From Hydrogenophaga sp. (GTDB lineage Bacteria; Pseudomonadota; Gammaproteobacteria; Burkholderiales; Burkholderiaceae_C), in the NCBI RefSeq assembly GCF_022844385.1, contig NZ_JALHLX010000026.1, forward strand, positions 1 through 36,644: a stretch of 36,644 nt of DNA, written 5' to 3'. Shown piece by piece: positions 27,568-34,785 of the stretch (its first letter is position 1; each line of letters starts with the position of its first letter). A program made the position numbers and the translations under genes. The notes beneath the pieces are model-generated. The model was given only the letters and a program-made list of their open reading frames with translations, ran no database searches and was not told where the DNA came from.

Positions 27568-29193
27568 ATGAGCCTTGTGTTCGAAACCGCCGCACCCGAG
27601 CTGCGCACCGCACCCGAGCGAGCCGACGTGGCTTGTTTCGTCGGCTTCGTGGCGCGCCGGCGCGAGCAGCCCTTGCCCATGTCGGTGCGCCGCCAGCTCA
27701 CCGACGCGGGCTGGGTGCACGGGCCGTGGCGCAAGGGCGCCGATGCACTGGAGGCGCTGGAGAACGTGCCGGTGGTGATCGACAGCTGGGCCTTGTTTGA
27801 CCGCCTTTTTGCGTGGGACGCGCGCCTGGTTGGCCGCGCACCCGACGTGGTGAGCGGTGCGCCCTCGCTGTGCGCCACCTACCTGGGTGCCGCAGTGCGC
27901 AGCTTCTTTGCGCGGGGCGGTCAGCGCGCGGTGGTGGTGCGCGTGGGCGACCCGTGGGCGTTTCTGGAATCGGCTTCCAACCGCGCAGCGAAGCGGCGCG
28001 CGCGCCTGGCCCGGCTCATCCCCGGCTTCAGCGATCGCGACCCGGTGGGTGAGGCGTTCGAGCCCATGGACCCGCGCACCTGGCGCGGCATCGGCCACGT
28101 GGTGGGGCTTTCCGAGGCCAGCCTCTTGTGCCTGCCGGACTTGCCCGACGCGTGTTCGACCGAACCTTTGGCGCCGGCGGTCACCGTGCCCCTGCAGCCA
28201 CCTGTTGAAGGTTTTGTTGAGTGCAGTCCCGCAGAACCACCCCTGCCGCGCGACGCCGGCCTGCGCGCCCTGCACGCACCGCGCCTGGACGGCCCGGGCT
28301 ACGGCCCCTGGCGCGTTGCGGTGGCCAGCGTGCGCGCCTTTCTGGCGCAGCACCAGCGCGAGATGTTGTTCGTCGGTGCGCTTCCACTGCCGCGCGAAGA
28401 TGCGCGCCGGCCGGTGAGTGACGGTGGCGTGCACGCACACAGCGACATGCTGGGATTTTTGCGGCGCAGCGGCGTGCTGGAAGCCGAAGGCCGTGTGGAC
28501 GCGAGCGGCCTGTCGATCGCCAGCGCCTTCGTGCAACTGGGCTACCCATGGCTGGTCACACGCGCCGCACAAGATTTGCCCGAAGGCCTGGAGCCGCCTG
28601 ATGGCGCGCTCGCCGGCCTGATCGCCCGCAGCGCGCTGGCGCGCGGCACCCACGCCAGCGTGGCGGGCGACACGTCCATGCCGGCACTGCGCGACCTGCA
28701 AAGCGCCGTGCCGCTGCCTGGCTGGGGCGCGGGTCCGCAGTCGCCGAGCGCACAAATGGCCGAACGCGTGTGCCTCTTCACCCAGCAGTCCGGTGGCTGG
28801 GCGCTGCAGTCGGACGTGACCACGTCGGTGGATGCGGCGTGGCGCAGCGGTGGTGTGAGCCGCCTCATGGCCACCCTGCTGCGCGCGGCGCGCCTGCGCG
28901 GCCAGAGCGTGCTGTTCGACGGCAACGGCCCCGAAACATGGGCGAGGCTGGAGCGCAGCTTTGAAGAACTGCTCAAGGGTTTCTGGCGCGTGGGCGCATT
29001 GGCGGGTGCCACGCCCACCGATGCGTTCAGCGTGCGCTGCGACCGCAGCACCATGACGCAGAACGACCTCGACAACGGGCGGCTCGTGGCCGAGATCACC
29101 GTGCTGCCGGCACACAGCATCGAGCGCATCACGGTGGTGCTGGCGCTCGCAGCGGCGGGTGCGAGCCTCGCCCGTGTGCGGGAGGCCGCGTGA
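27568..29193 (+). CDS. Divergent second sheath protein (Afp4-like)
   Basis: This 541-residue sheath paralog keeps the C-terminal sheath domain (VRCDRSTMTQNDLDNGRLVAEITVL, from about residue 488) and the N-terminal pattern VACFVGFVARR and SLCATYLGAAVRSFFARGGQRAVVVRVGD. It lacks the APGVYVEE donor arm of the main sheath. The middle differs strongly and includes LLGFLRRSGVLEAEG-like and helical segments. In Afp/PVC particles several sheath paralogs occur, and the most divergent one forms the layer nearest the baseplate; position here between tube and second tube matches Afp4 before Afp5. That role is inference from order. The stop overlaps the next start (TGATG). Confidence 0.88.
   Translation: MSLVFETAAPELRTAPERADVACFVGFVARRREQPLPMSVRRQLTDAGWVHGPWRKGADALEALENVPVVIDSWALFDRLFAWDARLVGRAPDVVSGAPSLCATYLGAAVRSFFARGGQRAVVVRVGDPWAFLESASNRAAKRRARLARLIPGFSDRDPVGEAFEPMDPRTWRGIGHVVGLSEASLLCLPDLPDACSTEPLAPAVTVPLQPPVEGFVECSPAEPPLPRDAGLRALHAPRLDGPGYGPWRVAVASVRAFLAQHQREMLFVGALPLPREDARRPVSDGGVHAHSDMLGFLRRSGVLEAEGRVDASGLSIASAFVQLGYPWLVTRAAQDLPEGLEPPDGALAGLIARSALARGTHASVAGDTSMPALRDLQSAVPLPGWGAGPQSPSAQMAERVCLFTQQSGGWALQSDVTTSVDAAWRSGGVSRLMATLLRAARLRGQSVLFDGNGPETWARLERSFEELLKGFWRVGALAGATPTDAFSVRCDRSTMTQNDLDNGRLVAEITVLPAHSIERITVVLALAAAGASLARVREAA
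29035..29081 (+). repeat. 47-bp near-identical sheath C-terminal segment, copy 2
   Basis: This is the partner of 26932-26978; 45 of 47 bases agree by eye. Selection on the sheath-tube contact or local gene conversion could explain it. Confidence 0.75.
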
Positions 29194-29765
29194 TGGCCAT
29201 CGGTGGCGAGTTTTCTGCCAGCGCCTCGGCCCAGGTGTCGATCGGCTTGGGCAATGGCACCGGCTCGAACACCGGTTCTGGCGCAGGTGCACAGCTGCCG
29301 GCAGCGCTGATTCCCTTCCGTTTTCAGCTGAGCTTCCGCCAGTCCGGCGCGGGCACGAGCCAGGGCAGCGAGGTCGATGTCTGCAAGGGCGCCTTTGCCG
29401 AATGCACCGGCCTGGAGGCCACCATGGAGCCCAAGGTGATCCGCAGCGGTGGAGTGAACCACCACGCCTTCCAGCGCGCCGGTCAGGTGACGCACGCCAC
29501 CGTGATCCTCAAGCGCGGCATGACCGACAACCGCCACCTCTGGAAGTGGTTCGCCCTGGTTTCGGGTGGCGACTATGCGGCGCGCATGGACGTGGACATC
29601 GACATGCTCGACGGTGCGGGCAACAAGGTCATGACATGGTCGCTGGCGCGCTGCATGCCGGTGAAGTTCAAGGCGGCCGACCTCAATGCCCGTGCCACCG
29701 AGGTGGCGGTGGAAGAGCTGCACCTGGCCCACGAAGGCCTCACCCTGAGTTTCCCCAAGGCCTGA
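29193..29765 (+). CDS. Second tube protein, tube initiator (Afp5-like)
   Basis: This 190-residue protein is a gp19-like tube paralog: FRFQLSFRQ, CKGAFAECTGLEATMEPKVIRSGGVN, VTHATVILKRGMTDNRHLWKWF and VEELHLAHEGLTLSFP follow the tube fold. A low-complexity N-terminal arm of about 38 residues, rich in Gly, Ser and Ala, precedes the fold and is unusual for a tube subunit. I prefer the ATG at 29193, with GGAGG seven bases upstream, to a GTG one codon earlier. Position after the divergent sheath and before the Afp7-like gene suggests the tube ring that joins hub and tube. A 2-bp gap leads to the next gene. Confidence 0.88.
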   Translation: MAIGGEFSASASAQVSIGLGNGTGSNTGSGAGAQLPAALIPFRFQLSFRQSGAGTSQGSEVDVCKGAFAECTGLEATMEPKVIRSGGVNHHAFQRAGQVTHATVILKRGMTDNRHLWKWFALVSGGDYAARMDVDIDMLDGAGNKVMTWSLARCMPVKFKAADLNARATEVAVEELHLAHEGLTLSFPKA

Positions 29766-29767
29766 CC

Positions 29768-30757
29768 ATGCTTGAGCGCACCATCGCCGTGGCCGAGTTC
29801 AAGACGCTGAGTCCGGCGCCCGAGCAGGTGGTGAAGGTGCACTTCAACCCGGCCTCGCTGCAGTACACCGTGTCCAACACGCTGGGCCCCGCAGGCCAGG
29901 GCGCGGGCAGCCGCCAGTTCGTGAGTGCGACTGTGGCCAAGCTCACCATGGACCTGGTCTTCGACACCACCGCCGGGAACCTCGGTGGTGATGTCAAGGG
30001 CGGTGAAGACGTGCGCAGCACCACCGACAAGATGGCGCAAATGCTCAAGCCCTTCGGCGGTGAGAACGAAAAGACCCCGCCACGTGTGGAGTTCAGCTGG
30101 GGCGCCTACCGCTTCGTGGGCACGGTGGAGCAATACAAGGAGACGCTGGACCTGTTCTCGCACGACGGTGTGCCGTTGCGCGCGGGCATCAACCTCACGT
30201 TGTCCAGCGACGCACCCAATTTCGAGAGCGCCAGCGCGCCGGCCTCGTCGGCAGACCAGAAGCCCAACCCCGCGATGGAGGTGCCCGGTGGTGCCGGGCC
30301 GTCGGGTGTGGCTGCAGCGGGCGGCGATCCGCGTGCGGCGCGCGCCGTGGCCAGCGCCAACGCCTCGGCCAGCTTGCGCTTTGGCGGCAGTGCCTCGCTG
30401 CTGGTGGATGCGAACGTGTCGCTGGGCGCACCGGCTGCTTTTGCGTCGGCCTCGCTGTCGCTCGGGGCTGGCGCTGGTGTGGGCATCGGTGGAGGCATCG
30501 GGGTTGGCCTGGGGGCCAGCGCTGGCGCCGGCATCGGCGCCACGGCCGGGGCCGCCTTTACCGGCCTGCGCGTGGGTACCGGGGCTGGCGCCGGCGCATC
30601 GCTGCCCAACGCCCAGGCCCTGTTGCCCGCCGCGCAGGTGAGCGCTGGTGCCACCGGCTTTGCACCGGGCGGCATGGCACGCGGATCGGGCGCCGGCAGC
30701 CTGGGCACCGACGTGGGCGCCGCCGCCGACCTGCAGGCCCGCATCGCCTTCGACTGA
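29768..30757 (+). CDS. Afp7-like contractile injection system tube/LysM-type protein with Gly/Ala-rich tail
   Basis: This 329-residue protein starts with the CIS tube (Afp7/gp53-like) N-terminal domain: FKTLSPAPEQVVKVHFNPASLQYTVSN, LTMDLVFDTT and PRVEFSWGAYRFVGTVEQYKETLDLFSHDGVPLRA (about 1-155). Where relatives carry a LysM domain there is only a degenerate version (GDPRAARAVASANASASLRFGG, then VSLGAPAAF, about 195-235). The last 95 residues are low-complexity Gly/Ala/Ser. In T4 and Afp, this protein glues the baseplate around the hub. The ATG at 29768 begins the conserved domain; longer in-frame upstream sequence overlaps the tube gene in another frame and is not used. Identity of the first domain is firm; the tail's role is unknown. 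Confidence 0.87.
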   Translation: MLERTIAVAEFKTLSPAPEQVVKVHFNPASLQYTVSNTLGPAGQGAGSRQFVSATVAKLTMDLVFDTTAGNLGGDVKGGEDVRSTTDKMAQMLKPFGGENEKTPPRVEFSWGAYRFVGTVEQYKETLDLFSHDGVPLRAGINLTLSSDAPNFESASAPASSADQKPNPAMEVPGGAGPSGVAAAGGDPRAARAVASANASASLRFGGSASLLVDANVSLGAPAAFASASLSLGAGAGVGIGGGIGVGLGASAGAGIGATAGAAFTGLRVGTGAGAGASLPNAQALLPAAQVSAGATGFAPGGMARGSGAGSLGTDVGAAADLQARIAFD

Positions 30758-30776
30758 ACACAACGGGGAGACACAC

Positions 30777-30947
30777 ATGCCCATCACCTTTGAGGAAGTC
30801 ACCGCCGAAGTGCCGGCCGACCGGCCCAGTCCTCCCGTTGCTCAGGCGAGCGAGGCTGCGGCACCCGACGATCCGCGTGCGCTGGAGGCGATGCGGCAGG
30901 CGCTGGACCTGCGCACCGAGCGCGACTGGCGCCTGCACACCGACTGA
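30777..30947 (+). CDS. Small eCIS protein (Afp6-position)
   Basis: This 56-residue protein, MPITFEEVTAEVPADRPSPP followed by an Ala/Pro-rich stretch and a basic helix (ALEAMRQALDLRTERDWRLHTD), lies between the Afp7-like gene and the hub gene. GGGGAG precedes the ATG. Afp/PVC clusters have a small protein of similar size (Afp6/Pvc6, DUF5908) beside the Afp7 homolog; sequence similarity is too weak for me to assert that family. It is probably an assembly factor or minor baseplate part. Confidence 0.7.
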   Translation: MPITFEEVTAEVPADRPSPPVAQASEAAAPDDPRALEAMRQALDLRTERDWRLHTD

Positions 30948-30970
30948 GCAACACCACAGCGCAACTCACC

Positions 30971-32062
30971 ATGACCGAAACCGCCCTCAGCCGACAAGCC
31001 CTCTACAGCGCGCGCCCCACGCTGCGGCTGGCCGGGCAGGCCGATGTGCGCTTGTCCAACCTGCTGGTCGCCATGCGCATGGACGAGAGCGAGGGTGGCA
31101 TGAGCCGGCTCGAACTGCGCCTGTCCAACTGGGTGGGCACCACGGCGGGCGGCACCGAGCAGGCGTTTGGCGCGCAGTCAGACCTGAAGCTGGGCGCCGA
31201 GCTGACGGTGTACGCCGGTGACGTGCAGTCACCCACGGAGGTTTTCCGCGGCAAGGTCAGCGCCATCGAACTCCTGTTCAGCATGGGTGGCGCGCCCGAG
31301 ATCACGGTGCTGGCCGAAGACGCGCTGCAGGCCGCGCGCCTGGCCCGGCGCAGCAAGGTCTACACCGACATGTCGCCCGCCGACGTGGTGCGTGAGGTGG
31401 CCGGTGCGCTCAACCTGCGCCCCACCGTCACCGGCCTCACCAGCCCGGTGGACACCTGGGCGCAGATCAACGAGAGCGACCTGGCCTTTTTGCGCCGGCT
31501 GCTGGCGCGCTTCGACGCCGACCTGCAGATCGTGGGCGATGAGCTGCAGGTGTCACCGCGCGGTGACGTGGCGCGGGGTGAGGTGGAGCTGGCGCTGTTC
31601 GGTCAGCTGATGCGCGCCCGCGTGATCGCCGACCTGTCGCAGCAGGTCACCGCCACCAGCGCAGCGGGCTGGAACCCGGTGGACGGCAGCGCGGTGAGCC
31701 ATGAGGCCACGCAGATCAAGCAGAGCGGGCCGGGCAGTGGGCGCAGTGGCCTCTCGTGGCTGGACGAAACCTTTGGAACGCGGCAAGAACACATCGGCCA
31801 CCTCGCGGTGAGCAGCGACGCGGAGGCGCGCGCCGTGGCCACCGCCGCACTGGACCAGCGTGCACGCCGCTTCGTGCGCATCGAAGGTTTGAGCGAAGGC
31901 AACCCTGCGATCCGCGTGGGCACCACGGTGTCGGTCACCGGCCTGTCGCCGCAATTCGACAACCGCTACTTCGTGTGCGCCGCCTCGCATGTGTACGACC
32001 AGACCGCAGGCTACCGGACCGAGTTCAGCGGTGAGTGTGCGTTTTTGGGAGAGGGCGCATGA
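30971..32062 (+). CDS. Baseplate hub protein, phage late control D / gp27-like (Afp8 N-terminal part)
   Basis: This 363-residue protein follows the gpD/gp27 (VgrG N-terminal) pattern: RPTLRLAGQADVRLSNLLVAMRM, GAELTVYAGD, VFRGKVSAIELLFSMGGAPEITVLAED, KVYTDMSPADVVREVAGAL and TWAQINESDLAFLRRLLARFDADLQIVGDEL. It should form the trimeric hub that connects the tube to the spike. Afp8 and VgrG fuse this part with the gp5-like spike, whereas here the protein stops before the OB domain and the spike is a separate gene overlapping by 4 bp (ATGA). A glycine/serine-rich loop with QSGPGSGRSGLSWLDETFG lies near residues 243-270. Confidence 0.9.
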   Translation: MTETALSRQALYSARPTLRLAGQADVRLSNLLVAMRMDESEGGMSRLELRLSNWVGTTAGGTEQAFGAQSDLKLGAELTVYAGDVQSPTEVFRGKVSAIELLFSMGGAPEITVLAEDALQAARLARRSKVYTDMSPADVVREVAGALNLRPTVTGLTSPVDTWAQINESDLAFLRRLLARFDADLQIVGDELQVSPRGDVARGEVELALFGQLMRARVIADLSQQVTATSAAGWNPVDGSAVSHEATQIKQSGPGSGRSGLSWLDETFGTRQEHIGHLAVSSDAEARAVATAALDQRARRFVRIEGLSEGNPAIRVGTTVSVTGLSPQFDNRYFVCAASHVYDQTAGYRTEFSGECAFLGEGA

Positions 32063-32745
32063 AGCGCGACGGTCTGTTCGACCGACCTGCCGCGTGGCTG
32101 CAGGCGGGGGCGCTGGCGCAGGTGGTGTCGCTCGACGACCCCGCGGGGCGCAACCGCGTGCAGGTGCGCCTGCTGGCGCACGACGGTGTGAGCGACCAGG
32201 ACGCGCCGCTGTGGGCGCGCGTGGTGGCGCCGTTTGCCGGCAACGACCGGGGCTTCTTTTTCCTGCCCGATGTGGACGACGAGGTGCTGGTGATCTTCAT
32301 GAACGGCGACGCGCGCCACCCGCTGATCATCGGCGGGCTGTGGAACGGCAACTCGCCTTCGCCGGCCGATCTCGCACAAGGCCAGCACAAGACGAAACGT
32401 TTGAAGTCGAAGAACGGTGTGGCCATCACCATCCTCGACGAGGACGGCCAGGAAACGCTGACGCTGGAGACGCCCGGCGGGCAGACCGTGACGCTGCAGG
32501 ACGGGCCGGGCACGATCACGCTGGGAGACGCCAACGGCAACCAGGTGGTGATGGAGGCTGCGGGCATCAGCATCACGGCGTCGGCCAAGGTGAAGGTGAC
32601 CGCTGCACAGGTGGAGGTGAGCGCGGGCATGGTCAAGGTGGACGCGGCCATGTCGAATTTTTCGGGCATCGTGAAGTGCGATGTGCTGCAGACCAACGCC
32701 GTGATTTCCACGAGCTACACCCCGGGCGCCGGGAACATCTGGTGA
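32059..32745 (+). CDS. Baseplate spike protein, gp5/gpV OB-fold (Afp8 C-terminal part)
   Basis: This 228-residue protein has an OB-fold domain (about 18-100: AQVVSLDDPAGRNRVQVRLLAHD, PLWARVVAPFAGNDRGFFFLPDVDDEVLVIFMNGDARHPLIIGGLWNG) followed by a repetitive beta-helix spike (about 105-205). Short strands occur such as TLTLETPGGQTVTLQDGPGT, GNQVVMEAAGISITASAK and VKVTAAQVEVSAG. It has no lysozyme domain and no PAAR domain is visible, so the tip may be a separate protein. It is co-translated with the hub gene. Domain assignment is clear from the sequence. Confidence 0.92.
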   Translation: MKRDGLFDRPAAWLQAGALAQVVSLDDPAGRNRVQVRLLAHDGVSDQDAPLWARVVAPFAGNDRGFFFLPDVDDEVLVIFMNGDARHPLIIGGLWNGNSPSPADLAQGQHKTKRLKSKNGVAITILDEDGQETLTLETPGGQTVTLQDGPGTITLGDANGNQVVMEAAGISITASAKVKVTAAQVEVSAGMVKVDAAMSNFSGIVKCDVLQTNAVISTSYTPGAGNIW

Positions 32746-32749
32746 CGCC

Positions 32750-34396
32750 ATGGCCCGCACGCTGACGCAGCAACTTCCGCACGACGTGGCCCTGGGTGCG
32801 CCGCGCGGTGTGGCCTCGGGCGGTGCGCCGCTCTTGCTGCAACGGTCTGACGGTGACTTCATCGACGCCGTGCTCGACGAGATCGCCAGCACCGAGGGCC
32901 GCGCCAGGCTGCTGGCCACACGCGCTGCGGCTCGCAACCAGCGACAGGTGCTCAAGCTGTTTCAGCCCATCCAGCGCCAGCACCACCTGGCGATGCTCGA
33001 AGCCTGGTGCGACACACCCGGCACACCGCGCCTGGACCCGGCCCGCGTGGAATCGGCCGGGCTGGTGGTTCGCCGTGTGCGCCGTGCCGGCAGCGCCACA
33101 GAAGAGGGCTGGATGCGTTCTCGCGGGCGCCTGCGCGGCTGGTTGCCGGTGCAGCGCATTGGCGGCGCCGCGCGGGACCCGGCCAGCCAGCTGCGGTTGC
33201 ACAGCGGACACACCGGCGTGGCCGACATCGACCACGAGCTGGTGCAGCTCGCCTTGCAGAGCGAGGACACGCTGCTGAACGAACACGTGGTGCCCATGTT
33301 CGTGGCGCCGCCCGAGGTCTGCAAGGCTGCGGGCAAGACGGTGTATTACGGCATCGTGCCCACGGTGAGCGGCGAGCAGGCCGAGACCGCGCCGGTGTTC
33401 GACGAGGACAACACCTTCGGCTCCGAGAGCGCCGATTTCCGCAACCACCTGGTGCAAGCCCTGCGTGGCGAGGCCATGGAATTTCCGCTCGATGGCGAAA
33501 CGCTGAACCCGGCCTGGACCGAAGCCGCCGAGATCGCCACCACGTTGCGGCCCCAGGGTCTGAGCACGGATCACTGGAACCGCCTGCACCCCGGCGGTGG
33601 TTCACGCAGCAGCATGCAGCGTTTCTTGCGTTTGTTGCGCCAACTGGACGGTGAATTCAACGCCTTTGCCGGCACCTCTGCGACGGCGCAGGCGTTGCGC
33701 CTGCAGCTCGCCGCCATCGCGTTGCCGCTGAAATTGCGCGAAGGCGAAACGGTGGCGCGCACGGTGAACGCCGAAGTCTTTCTGCGCCAGGCGGTGCAGG
33801 TGCTGGTGCAGCGCGACGGGCAGGCCGCACGACCCGAGATGCCGGTGCGCTGGCCCGCCTTGCCGGGTCACCAGGCCAGTGCCTTGCGGCTGGCGCTCTC
33901 GCGCGCCGTGGCCGAGCGCTTTGTGCAGCTCAACCCCGCGCCCGGGCGTTTTGACGACCCGGGCGCGCAGTACGTGGTGCGGGCCTTCGTGCGCCTCAAG
34001 CCCGAGTGCGGTTGCCCGGCGCGCATCGTCTGGAGCGACGCCACCGAGCCGTTCGTGATCGCGCCGTGGTTTGAGGGTTCGGGCGCGCCGCCGGTGCGCA
34101 TCGACCTGCCCGACATCACCGCGCCCGGCCTGCTGGCCTCGCTCAAACCCAACGTGTCGTTCACCGTGCCGCCCGCGCTGCAAAGCCTGCTGGGCGGCAA
34201 CCCGAAAGACCTGATGGAGGGCAAGCCGCCCTCGGGCCCCGGCATGACCATCGGCTGGATCTGCAGCTTCAGCATCCCCATCATCACGCTGTGCGCCTTC
34301 ATCGTGCTGAGCATCTTCCTCAGCCTGTTCGACCTGATCTTCAAGTGGATGGCGTTCATCAAGATCTGCATTCCGTTTCCGAAGAAAGGCGACTGA
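32750..34396 (+). CDS. Unrecognised eCIS protein with C-terminal hydrophobic segment
   Basis: I do not recognise the family of this 548-residue protein. Residues 1-495 look soluble, with an Arg-rich helical part (about 50-130, with ARLLATRAAARNQRQVLKLF) and an acidic central part. There are two Cys-rich spots, including KPECGCPARIVW near residue 420. The C-terminus (about 501-543) is strongly hydrophobic (WICSFSIPIITLCAFIVLS, then IFLSLFDLIFKWMAFIKICI) and ends KKGD, so it could be a transmembrane hairpin or anchor. It lies between spike and gp25-like genes with 4-bp and 1-bp junctions, so it belongs to the particle operon. Membrane attachment of the baseplate is an inference; a packaged effector or loading factor is an alternative. 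Confidence 0.75.
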   Translation: MARTLTQQLPHDVALGAPRGVASGGAPLLLQRSDGDFIDAVLDEIASTEGRARLLATRAAARNQRQVLKLFQPIQRQHHLAMLEAWCDTPGTPRLDPARVESAGLVVRRVRRAGSATEEGWMRSRGRLRGWLPVQRIGGAARDPASQLRLHSGHTGVADIDHELVQLALQSEDTLLNEHVVPMFVAPPEVCKAAGKTVYYGIVPTVSGEQAETAPVFDEDNTFGSESADFRNHLVQALRGEAMEFPLDGETLNPAWTEAAEIATTLRPQGLSTDHWNRLHPGGGSRSSMQRFLRLLRQLDGEFNAFAGTSATAQALRLQLAAIALPLKLREGETVARTVNAEVFLRQAVQVLVQRDGQAARPEMPVRWPALPGHQASALRLALSRAVAERFVQLNPAPGRFDDPGAQYVVRAFVRLKPECGCPARIVWSDATEPFVIAPWFEGSGAPPVRIDLPDITAPGLLASLKPNVSFTVPPALQSLLGGNPKDLMEGKPPSGPGMTIGWICSFSIPIITLCAFIVLSIFLSLFDLIFKWMAFIKICIPFPKKGD

Positions 34397-34785
34397 TGGC
34401 AACGACCGCAGCTCCCATCGGATTCCCGTTCCTCGGCCTGCCCGACGAGCACGGCCAGCTGGCCTGGCCGGCGCTGGAGAAGAGCGTGCGCGATGGCATC
34501 CGCATCGTGTTGAGCACCCGCCCCGGCGAGCAGCTCATGCGCCCCGAGTTCGGCGGCGGACTCGACCGGTTGCTGCACGAGCCCAACACCCTGGCCACGC
34601 GCCGGCGCATCCGCGATCTGGTGCAGAACTCGCTCACCCGCTGGGAGCCGCGCATCCTGCTCGATGCGGTGGAGGTGTGGGACGTGCCCGATGCACCGAG
34701 CCACCTGCGGGTGGAGATCCAGTACCGGCTGGCGCGCACGGGTGCGCCGGGCCGCATGAATGTCAATGTGCAGCTGGAGACCTAG
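34396..34785 (+). CDS. GPW/gp25-like baseplate wedge protein (Afp9-like)
   Basis: This 129-residue protein has the gp25 signature RPGEQLMRPEFGGGLDRLLHEPN (about 42-64) and the C-terminal strand pattern LRVEIQYRL. Gp25-like proteins carry the donor strand that anchors the first sheath ring to the baseplate and are conserved in all contractile injection systems, including T6SS TssE. The ATG overlaps the preceding stop by one base, and its own stop abuts the next ATG. Size and motif make the call secure. Confidence 0.95.
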   Translation: MATTAAPIGFPFLGLPDEHGQLAWPALEKSVRDGIRIVLSTRPGEQLMRPEFGGGLDRLLHEPNTLATRRRIRDLVQNSLTRWEPRILLDAVEVWDVPDAPSHLRVEIQYRLARTGAPGRMNVNVQLET

